From Symsagittifera roscoffensis (Eukaryota > Xenacoelomorpha > Acoela > Convolutidae), in the NCBI RefSeq assembly GCF_963678635.1, contig NC_087071.1:1-64000 (forward strand): 64,000 nucleotides of DNA, written 5' to 3'. The position numbers and the translations under genes were made by a program. This document shows, piece by piece, positions 20,214 to 28,721 of the stretch. Position 1 is the first letter of the stretch, and each line of letters starts with the position of its first letter. Below the pieces are notes generated by a model, which was not told where the DNA came from, did no database searches, and was given only the letters and a program-made list of their open reading frames with translations.

Positions 20214-20285
20214 TCAAGTGGGCGTCTATTGCACCCACCGAGTACTGTGTTACCTATCTGCCTTCGGACTGCCCGAGCTAGACCT
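20214..20285 (-). ncRNA. Conserved leader stem-loop, copy A
   Basis: The minus strand contains AGCTCGGGCAGTCCG, then CTCGGTGGGTG, a 7-nt loop and CGCCCACTTGA (stem GTGGGTG/CGCCCAC, plus positions 20218-20238). The same arrangement (CTCGGGCAATC, CTCGGTGGGTG, loop, CCCACTTGA) occurs in the leader of B at about 27389-27455. Conservation of pairing in otherwise diverged leaders suggests an RNA structure such as a packaging or dimer signal; the role is inferred. Confidence 0.5.
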
Positions 20286-20535
20286 ACTAAAATCCTCAGG
20301 GCAGTCACTTTTCCCAAAAACGTACTATGTTACAATCCACACCAATGAATCACGCTCTTTTTAATTTAGACTTAGTGTCGCGAATATCCGAGTTCGGACC
20401 TGTTTTGTTTTGGTCTGGTTCTTATTGAAAGGCAAGTTACCAGTGCAGTCACTGATTCCTAGCCTGTGTGCTAATAACCTAATACCTCTCACTTTAGTCT
20501 TTCTTTCGCCTACCTAAGTCCTTTAATAAAATAAT

Positions 20536-20800
20536 ACCCCTCCGAATTGACACAAATAGGACCCTTCCGGACTGGCAGAATCTAGACCCCTCCGGATTGG
20601 GACCCCTCTGAGTTAGTTAATATAAGACCCCTCCGGATTTGGACCCCTCCGAATTAGCAACTATAAGACCCCTCCGGATTCGGAACCCTCCTAACTTGAA
20701 AAAAAAATTTTGACCCCTCCGGATTGGGAACCCTCCGGTTTTGTAAAAGTAGCTTTTCGGAGATTTCTTACTTTCAACCTATACCCCTCCGGATACGTTC
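20536..20800 (-). repeat. Clustered CCGGAGGGGTC-type repeats in copy A leader
   Basis: The plus strand shows repeated ACCCCTCCGGATTGGG-like units at irregular spacing of roughly 20-40 nt, with scattered further copies to about 21430, at 22130-22170, and inside the LTR near 23190. On the element's sense strand they read CCGGAGGGG. They are degenerate and not a strict tandem array. Confidence 0.65.
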
Positions 20801-22697
20801 TCCGATGCAATTTTGCTCTTTCAACTAACTAGGAAGGGTATGCACTACTTTCCTAGACCCTTCCGGATTGAAGTTAAGCCTCTTATTTGACAATTCACAC
20901 TAACGGTGAAGGGTCTTATCGCTCGCCTAACTTCGGCTCCCTTAAGCTTTTGCTGTGCTTTTAGCCTCCCCTTTTCGTCTAGAACAGTCTAAAGTTACTT
21001 TATTCAACCGCTATTACCTCTTGTTAGGGGTATAAGGGCTTTTCTAAAAAAATTTTGTAAAACGTGAAGGGTGTACCCTTCCAAATTGAGGAATTTGCTA
21101 AAAACAATCTTAAAAAATTTTCACGCTTACTTCTCCGAAAAACTTTTGTCCCTATCAGTAAGCTCAGCTAATTTCTAATCTATTGGTACTAAGATCAACT
21201 CAATATGCCCAGTAGTTCCAAAGTTATTAACCAAAACGTCTTTTTTCTAAACTCAAAAAATTTTTCTCTCTTATAGGTCTTTTTTCGCAAATCAGGTCCT
21301 TTCGACCTAAAAATTATTGATCCGAGATCAGAAGGCCTATACTCTTCTATTTCAATGCAAAAGACCCGATCTAAAACGCTTTAGTGAAAAAATTTGCAAA
21401 AAACTATGCTACCTGTACCCCTCCGGATTGATGAATCCACCAAATCAAACACGTTAAGTTCGATTTCTCTGCAACCGGGAAGGCTTTCGGGTAGCGGGTT
21501 TTAAAACTTGTAGATTCACTAGTGGACGTTGTCCGAACAACTATTTTTACTGTTCTAACTCAAAAATTTCAAAAAATTTTCTGAATTTTTAGTGTTTCGG
21601 TTTCTCAAAAATCACGAAAATTCGGTTTTTTGGTTCCAAAATAGTTCCAACCACTTCCGAACTAAATTTAACCGGTTCTATCTATTATGGTAGTGCAATT
21701 AGGATGTAACACACTACTTTAGCGCTTTTTTCCGTTCCAAAAAATATTGATATCTCAAAAATCGCGACTTGTGGGGGGATCAAAATATCGCTATTTTGAC
21801 CCTAAAAACCGGTCTGTTTTCGTTGTTTTTGACTGAAAAACGATATAACACTATTAATATAGGCTATATAATTAAAAATATTAGTAGGACTATGCCCCTC
21901 CGGGTTTGTCTAATATCCGAATTAAGGTGCTTAACTCGGATATTCGCATTTCGGTGAAGGGTCACTACAGTGCAGCACTGTCGAGCCCCCCTACAGATAA
22001 CTATCTTAATTTTTGTACCAAAAGGGATACAAAACTTGCTAACGATACCCAACAGTCGATTGTTGTTGTCGTTGAGCCCCTTCTTGTTGCTCCTTGTACT
22101 GCTTGCCGTATCAGTCTTCTCCCAAGACCCCTCCGAATTGAGCGCAAATCAGCTGACCCTTCCGGATTGGGCGCAATTTACCATTAACGTGCTTAAATGC
22201 TCAAATAACCCTACAGTACAAGCCTCACAAACGGGCTACAAAACTGATCGTAACAATCCTGACCGATATAAATGCCTGTAACAACAATATATCTATCAAC
22301 AATAAACGGGAGGGTCGGATCACATCTTTTCTGGGGGATGATTTCTACTGATTTTTGTACTTTTTTGCTGTTTTTGGTTTTTTAGGTTATTTTTTATGTT
22401 TTTTGTTTTTCTTGGGTATTATCCTACTTTTTGTTTGGTTTTATATATATCTTTAAGTGTTTTTGGTCACGAACCATTCAGGAGATGACGGGACCGCGAA
22501 TCCCCCCACACTTCCTGGTTCGTGAATTTTCGGTCTTAACTAAGTTAAAAAGCTATTCACGGTAATCCGGAAGGCTTCCGCGTTCCGAACTACCCTTCCG
22601 CCACGGCGGTTTAGGCCTATTAAGGGCGTTAATGTGAGCATCCGCTCGGCGCGGAGTGCTCGTTAACGGTTCTGCCGGTCATGATGTTAAAAAAAAA

Positions 22698-22712
22698 CAC
22701 CCAGGAGCGCCA
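22698..22712 (-). promoter_or_regulatory. tRNA primer binding site, copy A
   Basis: The minus strand reads TGGCGCTCCTGGGTG, 12 nt inside the 5' LTR end. The identical 15-mer stands 12 nt inside the LTRs of B and C. It would pair with a tRNA ending ...CACCCAGGAGCGCCA. I cannot assign the tRNA isotype. Confidence 0.85.
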
Positions 22713-22724
22713 TAAAAACATCTA

Positions 22725-23643
22725 TGTAACATTCGCCCGGAAGATACATATCGACGGAAGACAAAACTAAGTCTTAAGACGACTGGCTAACGTCTAAACA
22801 GAGCTTTGCATGCTTTTCACCGTCTCTACCAAGCCAGTACTTTTCGGTGGTCTTTCTAACATCGGGTCGACAAAAACGTTACTGCTTTCGGCTTCGGTCA
22901 AAACACTCAAATTAACTAGATTACATGCAGAAATAGTGAGCTCATGGCTGGGTCTCAGTATCCACAGACCACGAGGTCACTCCTAAAAACAGGGCTACTA
23001 CTTATTATATTACTATTGTTTTTGTTCAGTAGATAAAAATCATCATCTCCATCGAAGATGGATCAACCCTTTCCCCCAACTCCTAGCGTCTCATTCTTAT
23101 CAAAATGAATCTAGATGTTAATTAAATTCAAGTCAGGACATGACAGGAAGCTAAAAGTTTATGTAACAGGATAAAAGCTTCAGTTCCTTTACCCCTCCGG
23201 ATTGACAAATCTGCTGGATCAAGCTTGTTAATCCTGATTTCTTCTTAATCCGGAAGGCCGTCTTTCACCCTTCACCGTTGTTCGCAACGGCCTTGCAACT
23301 ATTGTAGCGACACAATAGTTGCAACTCGCAGTGTTCTCTGTTACTCTGTAACTCGTTGTCGTTTTCCAATCTCGATTTCGTAGTTGTTGTTAGCGCAGCT
23401 AATGTTGTTCTGTTTTTCTTTCTTGTTTTAGCCAAAATGGCGGTTTCTGACGTTTCTCAGAAATATGACGTCATAATTCGAATTTTTGAAGTTTTAAAAT
23501 ACCAGAATATTCCAGCCCTCACCGTCTGGCCAATCGTTCCAATAACGTTCTTAGTTCTTAATATTCACCAATCCGGAAGGCTCGCTGCTAAAATTTCGAA
23601 TTCTGCAGAGATTGCATTTTTCACATTCTGGTCGAATGTCACA
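22725..23643 (-). repeat. 5' LTR of copy A
   Basis: 919 bp. On the minus strand it starts TGTGACATTCG and ends CGAATGTTACA, an 11-bp terminal inverted repeat with one mismatch and TG...CA ends. The outer edge is defined by loss of match to positions 1-232, the inner edge by the spacer and PBS. No reading frame here is shared with the other LTRs. Confidence 0.9.
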
Positions 23644-23922
23644 CGAATGTTACATCCATTCGAATTTTTGAAAAATTAAAGTTCATTCTAAAACCACGTG
23701 TTTCGTGTTCCTCAAGGTCAAACTTCCAGATATGACCGGCTGGCACACTTTGATAGGAATTTACTGATAGCAAACTTCTTGAGTTACATTCAATTATATT
23801 TATGCTAGATTTACTAATTAGCTTAAATACTCTGATTCTCAAGTGTGCTGCTATGTAAGTACCTAATTTAATTTTCCCAAGTGTATTTTATGATAAGTAT
23901 GTTGAGATAAGGCGAGTTTTAG
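23644..23922. other. Spacer between head-to-head copies A and B, made of old LTR pieces
   Basis: 279 bp. It begins with CGAATGTTACAT, which matches an LTR 3' end. 23656-23747 is an inverted match to the start of the C-type LTR (48614-48706), and about 23860-23922 matches 49130-49189 in direct orientation. There is no gene. The spacer is a rearranged remnant of the LTR in which B and C are nested. Confidence 0.7.
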
Positions 23923-24805
23923 TGTGCCATTCTGCCAGATGGCACAGCGCAACCTTCCGACGAAGCACGAATCAGAGAAAAAAGGCCTTAACAGCAAAAA
24001 AGTGCTTGAAAGGAGGGTCGAAGTATTCTGAAATTTTTCTATTTTTAAAATTTCGATTTTCAAGTTGATATTTCTCAGAAATACGAAAAACGGCCATTTT
24101 GACCAAAAAAGCTGAGAAAATGAGAACAACGACAAATATTGTGAAAAACAGTCGACAAGAGACGGAAAATACGAAGCTTCTTATTGTGGCAACAACGCAC
24201 GATAAGACTCTTATCAGCGGATATTAGTGGAGAAGGAAGCTTCGGTGGGGAAGGAATATTCCACGGAACCCTCCCGGGACGCAAATTAGAAGAGATAAGA
24301 GCGTTATCGCAGGAATATTATGGGAGCGGAGGCTTGGTCCCCCAGAGACTGTTTATGTGAAGGGACTGTATAAAAATAACTATATAGCTACTTGGATGTC
24401 GTGAAACTTAAATTTAACACCGGTATTATTTGATATTTTAGAATATGAGTAGCTAGAAAGAGGAAAGGGTCAATCCATCTCCAATGGATTTAATATAGAA
24501 CTGTCACACAAAAACATATTAAAATAGGTTGTTCGAGCCGTGTTTTTAATGACAATCACGTAGTCTGAGGATCCGAGACTCAGCTATGTGGTTGTGTTCG
24601 CATGTAAACGAAAGCTGATCAAAAGTCGTTTGACTGATGGCCTAAAAATGGTAACTTTTTACTTTGCCCTAGACAGACCAGAAAATCAACTGGCAAGGTC
24701 GAGACGGTGAAAAGCGAGTAGGATTAGGGTAACTGACGCCTGCCAGTCGTTAATAGGTACTTTTTCTACGCTCCGTCGCTGTGTAGTATTTGGGCGAATG
24801 TTACA
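23923..24805 (+). repeat. 5' LTR of copy B
   Basis: 883 bp, starting TGTGCCATTCTGCC and ending GGCGAATGTTACA. Nearly identical to 47442-48325, and diverged from the LTRs of A and C apart from the termini and some central motifs. The end is set at the canonical CA; the following TAG is also present after every LTR in the window, so the exact boundary is uncertain by up to 3 nt. Confidence 0.92.
24369..24375 (+). promoter_or_regulatory. TATA-like box in LTR of copy B
   Basis: TATAAAA about 447 nt into the LTR, preserved in the 3' LTR copy at 47889-47895. Its position could suit the U3 promoter, but no start-site evidence is available and the region is AT-rich. Confidence 0.35.
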
Positions 24806-24817
24806 TAGACGTTTTGA

Positions 24818-24832
24818 TGGCGCTCCTGGGTG
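24818..24832 (+). promoter_or_regulatory. tRNA primer binding site, copy B
   Basis: TGGCGCTCCTGGGTG, 12 nt after the LTR end, identical to the sites in A and C. Complementary to a tRNA 3' end terminating in CCA. Confidence 0.88.
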
Positions 24833-24894
24833 GGCCTGTCAAAGGCATAAGACCATCAGGATCAGCAAGCGTTTCAGCGACGAACCCTCCGCTC

Positions 24895-24908
24895 CGGGCG
24901 TAAGCCCG
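24895..24908 (+). ncRNA. PBS-proximal hairpin, copy B
   Basis: Perfect 5-bp stem CGGGC/GCCCG with a GNRA-type tetraloop GTAA, extendable by two pairs around a bulged C. It sits about 77 nt after the PBS start. C has the same stem at 49589-49603, and A has a different but strong hairpin in the same place. Possibly part of a packaging signal. Confidence 0.45.
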
Positions 24909-26439
24909 AGGTAGAGGCCTTAATGACCGTTATTGTACTGGGGGGAAGGTGCGTACCCTCCGTCCAGTGCTATTTAGCTTTTTAACTTAGTTAACACCGA
25001 AAATTCTGGGGGCCGGAGGGTTAGGTGGGAAATCTAGAGCCCGCTTGTCCTGAGGTCCCAGGACCAAAAACAATTAAAGAGAAAGCTTAAAACCAAACAA
25101 AAATAGTGTATAACCAAGAAAAAGCCAAAAATAAATTTATTTGAAAACAGAAAAGTACAAAAAACAGTAAAAAATCCAAAAAAGACCAAAAACAGTAAAA
25201 AACATAAAGTGACAGTTTATATGTTATTTCCGGACGAGATGTGATCTGACCTTCCTATTTGTTGTTGTTTCAGATTGATTTAAAACGTTTCTGATAAAAA
25301 GATTGTGTGTTTTGGTGAAGGGTTGGATACCCTCCCTCGAGTGTAATTTGAGTGTTTAAGCACGTTAATGGTGATTTTGCCGGTGACCGGAGGGTAGAGT
25401 GGCAAGCTGATCAACGTGTTCCACACTCAACAGGGACATCAGGGACAACATCCGCAACGACTTTTGGGTATCGTTGAAGCAATTTTAGTATCGTTCGGGT
25501 ACTATTTCATTAAAACGATTGAAATGGGGGGCACGATTGGCGCGGTCCGATTGTACCCTCCATCGATTACAAATTTCCGAGTTAAGGGTCTTAATTCGGG
25601 TATTTTGGTGCAAAGGAGGGTATAGTACTATTCATTAACGACTACTAATAGGTTATTATCCTTATTACATATTACTTATCTCCTCAATTAGACCCAAAAA
25701 ACACCCAATTTTGTCGAAAATCATCGACTTTCGATCAAACTGTAGACCCCCAAATTTTTGGATATCCGAGCTTTTCCGAACAACAAAAAAGCTTTTATAT
25801 AGGGAGTAGCTACGTAGTTCGATCCCCCTAACTAAAGAAACCGCGTGAGAAAAGACTCAGTAGAAGTTGGAAAAAACCAAAATTTTTCGGTCAAAATTTC
25901 GATAATTTTCTGAATTTTGTCAATCTGTTTTGGGGATCGAGTTTTTGAGTTTTTAGAGTTAGAGCAATAAAATTTTTTGCGTCAGGAGCGTGCTAGCAAA
26001 ACGTGCTCGGTTATTAGAGAAATTCTTGAGTAACCCTCCCATTGGCTCCTTGGATAGAGCTAACGCCTTAAGGATTGGAAAAGGAAGGAACCGGAGGGTC
26101 CAAATTTGATAGTTATTGGCCATATTTTTGTCTCCAAACCAATTTTCATCCGGTTTTTTGCACTATTCCAGTGCCGTACAGGGCTACTACGCTCGTTTCA
26201 ATTATTTTTAGGCACTTTCGATAGGAATTGCGGAAAAAGTTTCTCAGAACCTATATAGGTGGTAAAAAAAGGCCATTTGGACAAACACGTTTTTGGCAAT
26301 TTCTCAAAGACTACTCATCCGATCTGGGTAATTTTGGTACCATAAGTCAACGATTTGGACCACTTTTCCGGACCGCAACCGTTTTTGGGTTGATAATCTC
26401 GGAAAAGAAAAATTTTTTAGAATTTGTTGGTTCGGAGGG

Positions 26440-26945
26440 TCCAAATTACAGGAAACCCTCCGAGCGGCGGAAAATTTTATCAAAACACCTTTTTATCCAA
26501 CTGGGAAGGTTGACCGTGTCAGCCAACCTAGTTTTAAGTCAGGTGGACCGCTTTTGCAGACTTTATTGCGGTAACATAACCTTTTTCGTGATTTTTGGGG
26601 AACCCTCCGAAGTAACCCTCTGGAGTCAGCTAAGGTCCTTAGCAACCCTCCTTAGTGGAAAATTTCCACGAAGTTATCCAAAGAAGTTGAGACAGCCCTC
26701 CCATAGAGAATTAAGCTTGTTTTGACGCTTCCTGAAGTTAATTGAAGGCCCTTCTAAGTGAGGCTCAGAAATTTGAAAAATTTGGAGGTACCCTCCGAAG
26801 TAACCCTCCGGAGCATATTAAGCATCTTATTGACCCTCCTTAGTACATTTAGGGGGACCCTCCGAAGTGACTTGGGTGATTAAGGTACCCTCCGAAGTAG
26901 GCTAAGTGTCTTAACAACCCTCCGAAGTAACCCTCCGGAGTGTCT
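26440..26945 (+). repeat. CCCTCCGAAG/CCCTCCGGAG repeat cluster in copy B leader
   Basis: At least ten occurrences of ACCCTCCGAAGTA or ACCCTCCGGAG at irregular spacing, often as pairs. This occupies the part of the leader where A carries CCGGAGGGG units and C carries the GTCTTGGGACA minisatellite. The units are degenerate. Confidence 0.65.
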
Positions 26946-27174
26946 TAAACCTTCTAAACAACTTCCTTGTTAGAAACTTGAGGAAATCTTCCGTGGCGAT
27001 TTGGGAAACGGAAAATATCCATTTAGTCAAAATCATATTAGGATATAAGGCGCTTATTAGGATCATAAGAGCCCATTTTTGACCCGGAAATTCGTGATCA
27101 ACTTTGGATTCTAGATCGGGTGTAACAGAAGTACCCGAACAAAAATTTTTTTTTGATTGTGATTTTGGTTGTGC

Positions 27175-27475
27175 GGTTGCCTTGAGCTAATTAATAGAAG
27201 AGTTCGGGCAATCCGGGAACAAATAAAAGAAGACCTCGGTGAGTGTATTAGGCAAATACACACTCATTTGAGAAGAAAAGTTGTTCCCTGCTCTCGTGCA
27301 CTTGGAGCGTTCCGGGTGTGGGGGAGCTTTTTCATAGACTTTAGAAGTTTTCGATCAGAGGTTGCCTTGAGCCACTTGATAGGACAGCTCGGGCAATCGC
27401 GGGGCACCTAAGAGAAGACCTCGGTGGGTGTATTAGGCGAATACACACCCACTTGAGAAGACTGTGTCCTGGGCT
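27175..27475 (+). repeat. Duplicated 185-bp stem-loop module in copy B leader
   Basis: Two direct copies starting GGTTGCCTTGAGC at about 27175 and 27360. Each holds CTCGGGCAATC and a hairpin: arms around GTGTATT/AATACAC with outer pairs GTGA/TCAT in copy 1 and GTGG/CCAC in copy 2 across a 2-nt AC bulge. An A-T pair in copy 1 is G-C in copy 2, a compensatory change supporting RNA pairing. In copy 1 the 5' arm contains G/GTGAGT, a good 5' splice-site match, at about 27238-27244. The module is homologous to the leader stem-loop of copy A. Confidence 0.6.
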
Positions 27476-27771
27476 TTGTTCTTTCGGATCGTTCCGATTA
27501 GGGGAAGTCTTTTTCTTTAAGACTAAGTTTTATTGATCTGTTTCTGAATCATCACTGCTTTTTATCAAAGATTGTTTAATTTTAACAAAGCAGCGACTTG
27601 ATAAATTGTGTGGCGACAAATTGATAATGACAAAAAGTCGCTGTCACCTGTAGGATATTCTTATCTGATTATCTATTGTGTTTTGTGTGCTATTATATCT
27701 TGTGAAAATCTTGTGATACTGTTATACTATACGACATGGTTGAGTTAGCATTATATCAATACTGAGCAGGC

Positions 27772-27773
<2 letters not shown>

Positions 27774-27808
<35 letters not shown>
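27774..27808 (+). repeat. (TG)n microsatellite
   Basis: 35 bp of uninterrupted TG dinucleotide about 100 bp before the Gag start of copy B. It is not present at this place in A or C. Confidence 0.95.
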
Positions 27809-27810
<2 letters not shown>

Positions 27811-27907
27811 CTCTAGCTGAGTCACTAAGATTGTCATTGAGAAACCTAGGAGATTGATACTGACTTTTTGACATACGAATATTGTTTTTTTTTGTGTGTC
27901 ACAAAGT

Positions 27908-28522
27908 ATGCAGCGCAGGGACTCGTTAGGATCGACTACTAAGATTCCCAGGCTGAGCAAGGGCAGCACGCGAAAATTTAAAACTGGGCGTAGCCAGTCC
28001 TCGTTTAGCAGCGCCTCCGACGTGTTTGCTGAAAACGAATCGACTAAAGGTCAACCTGATCTTTCAGTGAGCGGAATGAGATTGAGGAGCGAGAAAAACC
28101 TCGATGGCAATCAAAGGCGGAGCGCCGAAGCCGGAACCGCGAGCGAAACGCTTGTGGATCCCTTTGACGAGGGAGAACAGACGCTCATTCGACCCGACTT
28201 TGAGCCGAGCGAGGACCTCGAGCGGGAGGAAGTCGAGAGGACAGAGGAGACCTCGGAGCGTTCCGAGGTCGAGCCGCGAGAGGAAGTATTATTCAAGGGG
28301 ATGTCCAAATCGGAGACCAAAAGTCACAGGTGGAGGGGAGAATACTCACATTCGGCTAGTACCCACTCATCTCTGGCCAAGCAGAGCAACAACGCGATGA
28401 TGTCGAGTGTAAGCCCGAGTGAAGAACAAACGGGTTCGAAGGCCAAGAAGAGTTGGAAGTCTTTGTACGTCGAACGCATGGCGTCACTACCAACTGTAGG
28501 TTTGACTTCCAGTGATAACTAA
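27908..28522 (+). CDS. Copy B Gag N-terminal segment
   Basis: From the first in-frame ATG (27908; the frame itself opens a few codons earlier) for about 204 codons: a Lys/Arg/Ser-rich start, then a strongly acidic Glu-rich middle. It corresponds in position to residues 1-200 of the copy A Gag, which is equally polar and poorly conserved. The segment ends at TAA 28520-28522; the same frame stays open to 28780, then homology continues in another frame from about 28722. So a nonsense codon and an indel separate it from the rest of Gag. Confidence 0.7.
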   Translation: MQRRDSLGSTTKIPRLSKGSTRKFKTGRSQSSFSSASDVFAENESTKGQPDLSVSGMRLRSEKNLDGNQRRSAEAGTASETLVDPFDEGEQTLIRPDFEPSEDLEREEVERTEETSERSEVEPREEVLFKGMSKSETKSHRWRGEYSHSASTHSSLAKQSNNAMMSSVSPSEEQTGSKAKKSWKSLYVERMASLPTVGLTSSDN

Positions 28523-28721
28523 CCGGAGATAACCCATCCGGATGTGAACTTCACACCGTGCCCAAGGAACGATATGGGCAGGAAGGCGTCGTCAACCTCG
28601 CCGACCAGGCCCATGTCAGATGGGATAACGATGGGAGCGTCATCAACCTTCGACAGATTAATGACGTCGATGAGCAAGCAAAAAAGGCGGTGCGTCATCA
28701 AGCACCAGGCTGCAGCCGCAG

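Larger units (their letters stand above)
19760..22697 (-). other. Copy A 5' leader
   Basis: About 2.9 kb between the primer binding site and Gag, with no conserved reading frame. From the PBS inward it holds a bulged hairpin at 22636-22661 (GAGCA/TGCTC and TCCGC/GCGGA arms), the box AGCTTTTTAA at 22554-22545, an A-rich tract on the minus strand to about 22290, an array of CCGGAGGGG-type repeats, and a conserved stem-loop at 20214-20285. Its plan matches the leaders of B and, partly, C. Small open frames inside it are not shared. Confidence 0.75.
1..23643 (-). mobile_element. Giant LTR retrotransposon copy A (Ty3/Gypsy-like), 3' LTR cut by window edge
   Basis: Reading right to left, this is a full-length-class element: 5' LTR 23643-22725, primer binding site 22712-22698, leader to 19760, ORF1 19759-10198, spacer, ORF2 9799-1049, non-coding tail, polypurine-like tract, and the first 232 bp of the 3' LTR. 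The two LTR copies differ at 6 of 232 compared positions. With a complete 919-bp 3' LTR it would be about 24.3 kb. ORF1 is interrupted by two frameshifts and a nonsense codon. ORF2 has two in-frame stops, a frameshift and a deletion. Assignment to Ty3/Gypsy rests on the order PR-RT-RNase H-IN and on the RT and IN motifs; the extra domains are not typical of that group. Confidence 0.93.
24806..27907 (+). other. Copy B 5' leader
   Basis: 3.1 kb from LTR to Gag ATG. In order: 12-nt spacer, PBS, hairpin CGGGC-GTAA-GCCCG (24895-24908), AGCTTTTTAA box (24976-24985), an A-rich CAAAAAC-like tract (25070-25205), CCGGAGGG repeats, CCCTCCGAAG repeats (26440-26945), a duplicated stem-loop module (27175-27475) and a TG microsatellite. 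No open frame here is conserved; a 165-codon frame at 26228-26725 lies over the repeats and is dismissed. Such a long leader suggests either splicing or internal initiation for Gag. Confidence 0.75.

Noticed and set aside
23903-23922. A 4-5 bp target duplication typical of Gypsy for B
   Set aside because: Only TAG is clearly duplicated, and TAG also follows every LTR internally, so the true duplication length cannot be fixed here.
26228-26725. 165-codon plus-strand frame in the leader of B
   Set aside because: Lies over degenerate repeats and has no counterpart in the leaders of A or C.
27774-27808. TG microsatellite as a promoter or recombination hotspot
   Set aside because: Present only in B and of common type; no supporting context.
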